Origin: Pseudomonadales bacterium
GTDB lineage: Bacteria; Pseudomonadota; Gammaproteobacteria; Pseudomonadales; Pseudohongiellaceae
NCBI GenBank assembly: GCA_024234395.1
Contig: JACKOH010000002.1
Span: forward strand, 806,001-870,000
Length of the DNA stretch: 64,000 nucleotides
Direction: 5' to 3'
The translations under genes were made by a program, and so were the position numbers. Position 1 is the stretch's first letter; each line of letters starts with the position of its first letter. The notes beneath the pieces are model-generated. The model was not told the origin of the DNA, ran no database searches, and worked only from the letters and a program-made list of their open reading frames with translations. Of the stretch, positions 62,269-64,000 are shown one piece after another.

Positions 62269-62287
62269 TCAGCAGAAGATTCCAACA

Positions 62288-63100
62288 GTGGATATCGCCA
62301 AAGATCCCATCAATGTCCTGCAGATCACTGATACTCACCTCTATGCAGTGCACTCCGGCACGCTATTGAAAATCAATACTCATGGCAGCCTCTCGGCGGT
62401 ATTGGACAAGGTATCCAGCAACGAGGGTCAGATCGATCTGATTCTGGCCACCGGGGATATTGCCCAGGATGCCTCGCCAAGTTCCTACCAGCATTTCATG
62501 AAATACATGGAGCGGTTCGATGCACCGGTACGCTGGGTCCCCGGCAATCACGATTCCGGCGATGTGATGCAGGAAGTCGCCGGTGAGCTGGGACTGAGCA
62601 ATAAGGTGGAGTTGATCGGCAACTGGCAGTTCATCATGCTGGACTCCAGCCGGATAAACCATGTCGACGGTTACCTGTCAGCAGAAGAACTCAGGGTACT
62701 GGAAACCGCGTTGAAAGAAGCGGAGGCCGATCCGCGAATCGAACACAGTCTGGTTACTCTGCATCACAATCCGGTACCCGGCAGTTCCGCCTGGATGCGG
62801 GATATCGGACTGCGCAACGACCGCGAATTTCTGGCCCTGTTGCGACGCTCACCGACACTGCGCTGCGTGGTCTACGGACATATTCACCAGGCCCTCGATT
62901 TCAAACTTGCCGGGATCCGGTTTTTCTGCACGCCATCCACCTGTATTCAGTTCAAGCCGGAAGTCATCGACTTTGCGCTGGATTCAGTCAATCCAGGCTA
63001 TCGACGCCTCAAGCTGTTCGCCGACGGCAGTATCGAATCGGAAGTCATTCGCATCGACGGATCGCAATTCAGACCGGACTTTGCCAGCGCCGGGTACTGA
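62288..63100 (+). CDS. cpdA: 3',5'-cyclic-AMP phosphodiesterase CpdA
   Basis: A 270-residue metallophosphoesterase hydrolysing cAMP to AMP, lowering Crp/Vfr activity. Metal motifs: ITDTHLYA (DxH), ATGDIAQDA (GDxxQD), VPGNHDS (GNHD), and YGHIHQALD (GHxH). The start is GTG with AGAAG upstream. It is 19 bp after yqiB. Confidence 0.96.
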   Translation: MDIAKDPINVLQITDTHLYAVHSGTLLKINTHGSLSAVLDKVSSNEGQIDLILATGDIAQDASPSSYQHFMKYMERFDAPVRWVPGNHDSGDVMQEVAGELGLSNKVELIGNWQFIMLDSSRINHVDGYLSAEELRVLETALKEAEADPRIEHSLVTLHHNPVPGSSAWMRDIGLRNDREFLALLRRSPTLRCVVYGHIHQALDFKLAGIRFFCTPSTCIQFKPEVIDFALDSVNPGYRRLKLFADGSIESEVIRIDGSQFRPDFASAGY

Positions 63101-63190
63101 TCCCACTCTCCGGCTGCTTCCCGGCTGGCACTTGACCCCGATATCCACCATACTCTCGGTCAGTATTAGTGCCACATTCCGAATTGATCT

Positions 63191-63781
63191 ATGCGTCCTG
63201 AATCCGGCCACGTTATCTATCTGCATGGCTTTCTGAGTTCTCCACAATCGAAAAAAGCCCGGCAGACTGTCGAATACTGGCGTGAGCGGGGCCGTGAAGA
63301 ATTGCTGCTGGTTCCCGAACTGCAGGGCGGTCCCGCCGACTCAGTGGCTCAGGTGCAGGCCATGATCGAGCAGTTGCCGGGGCCGCCGGCCGGCATTATC
63401 GGCAGTTCCCTGGGTGGTTTCTATGCCACCTGCCTGGCGGAACAGTACGGCCTGCGGGCGGTGGTCATCAATCCGGCGGTGCAACCCTATCGGCGCTGGC
63501 GAGAATACCTGGGTGAACACCGTAACTATTATTCGGACAGCGTACACGTGGTAACCGAACAGCATGTCAGGGAGCTCGAGGAACTGGATGTGGCGGAGTT
63601 ACAGGAGCCGGACAATTACCTGTTACTGGCCCAGACCGGAGACGAAGTGCTGGATTACCGCCTGGCCGAAGGGCTGTATCAGATGGGGACCTGTATAATC
63701 CAGGAGGGAGGCAGTCACAGCTTTGAAAATTATGCCGAGTTTCTGCCCATCATTTTCAATTTCCTGACTATCAAGAATTGA
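63191..63781 (+). CDS. yqiA: Esterase YqiA
   Basis: A 196-residue small alpha/beta hydrolase of the UPF0227/YqiA family. Motifs are IYLHGFLSSPQSKK, the nucleophile elbow GSSLGGFYAT, NPAVQPYRRWREYLGEHRNY, TGDEVLDYR and a terminal His in EGGSHSFENY. It sits between cpdA and parE as in E. coli. The natural substrate is unknown. Confidence 0.95.
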   Translation: MRPESGHVIYLHGFLSSPQSKKARQTVEYWRERGREELLLVPELQGGPADSVAQVQAMIEQLPGPPAGIIGSSLGGFYATCLAEQYGLRAVVINPAVQPYRRWREYLGEHRNYYSDSVHVVTEQHVRELEELDVAELQEPDNYLLLAQTGDEVLDYRLAEGLYQMGTCIIQEGGSHSFENYAEFLPIIFNFLTIKN

Positions 63782-63914
63782 TAGCCGTGCGCGATAAAAA
63801 GTTATTCACAAGACACAATCTCCGCAGTACCCGCCAGGCAGGAAGGACTATTCGATTGATTCCGACAACCGGGCCGGCGACTCGCAAATTTCACGATCAG
63901 GGCGCATCAGACCA

Positions 63915-64000
63915 ATGAGCAATACCTACGACGCGGATGCAATCGAGGTCCTCAAGGGGCTCGATCCGGTTCGTAAAAGACCGGGCATGTATACCGACAC
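63915..64000 (+). CDS. parE: DNA topoisomerase IV subunit B (5' end)
   Basis: The first 28 complete codons, cut by the window edge. The sequence starts SNTYDADAIEVLKGLDPVRK and continues RPGMYTDT, the GHKL ATPase start of ParE/GyrB; position after yqiA identifies ParE. ParE supplies the ATPase for chromosome decatenation with ParC. Confidence 0.95.
   Translation, partial: MSNTYDADAIEVLKGLDPVRKRPGMYTD

Overview
The window is chromosomal DNA from a Gram-negative gammaproteobacterium. The evidence is the outer-membrane machinery (TonB-type receptor, TolC, alanine-zipper lipoprotein), the conserved blocks orn/rsgA/rhodanese/psd and nudF/yqiB/cpdA/yqiA/parE, and an OvoA ovothiol synthase. An aerobic, probably marine lifestyle is inferred from the HiPIP, the PQQ dehydrogenase and the PdsR/PdsS-like two-component pair. 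Gene density is high and I see no rRNA, tRNA or CRISPR array.

Layout. 1-3.3 kb: 3' end of a class II fructose-bisphosphate aldolase, an alpha/beta hydrolase, and a complete IS110/IS1111-type insertion sequence that abuts a truncated MITE-like repeat. 3.3-15.9 kb: TonB-dependent receptor, CBS and SpoIIAA-like proteins, HiPIP, two MFS transporters, a gamma-glutamyltransferase lipoprotein, an exported RidA-fold protein, an exported orphan-family protein (paralogue at 26.7 kb) and a TIGR02466-type protein. 15.9-21.6 kb: a BigR-like ArsR repressor diverging from an operon of DUF2892 protein, RND/MMPL exporter, LolA-like carrier and outer-membrane barrel protein. 21.7-26.3 kb: cell-wall enzymes (two L,D-transpeptidases and an M15-like peptidase), a GGCT-like protein and an alanine-zipper lipoprotein. 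26.6-35.6 kb: LysR regulator, PQQ dehydrogenase, serA diverging from a D-2-hydroxyglutarate-dehydrogenase-like gene, and a cold-shock protein. 35.9-43 kb: rpiA, psd, rhodanese, rsgA, orn, queG and an aminotransferase. 43-49.2 kb: ovoA, tolC, thiC.

49.17-53.01 kb is the most unusual part. It is an array of eight related repeat units built from three modules of about 109 bp (A, B, C) in the combinations ABC, AB and A. A 156/157-bp hairpin element interrupts it twice. One unit is split open around a gene for an exported, pentapeptide-like membrane protein. The array is non-coding in my reading, rich in inverted repeats, and matches no repeat class I can name. It lies where thiC/tolC and nudF-parE, neighbours in Pseudomonas as I recall, have been separated by about 11 kb.

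53.1-64 kb: DAHP synthase, GST and DUF924, a response regulator and sensor kinase resembling the proteobacterial dedicated sortase system but with no sortase here, DUF2889, a parvulin, an unusual fusion of a low-molecular-weight phosphatase/arsenate-reductase domain to NudF, then yqiB, cpdA, yqiA and the first 86 bp of parE.

Dispersed repeats include four copies of a ~145-bp MITE-like element, two of which supply the stop codon of the preceding gene, and a 13-bp tandem repeat upstream of rpiA.
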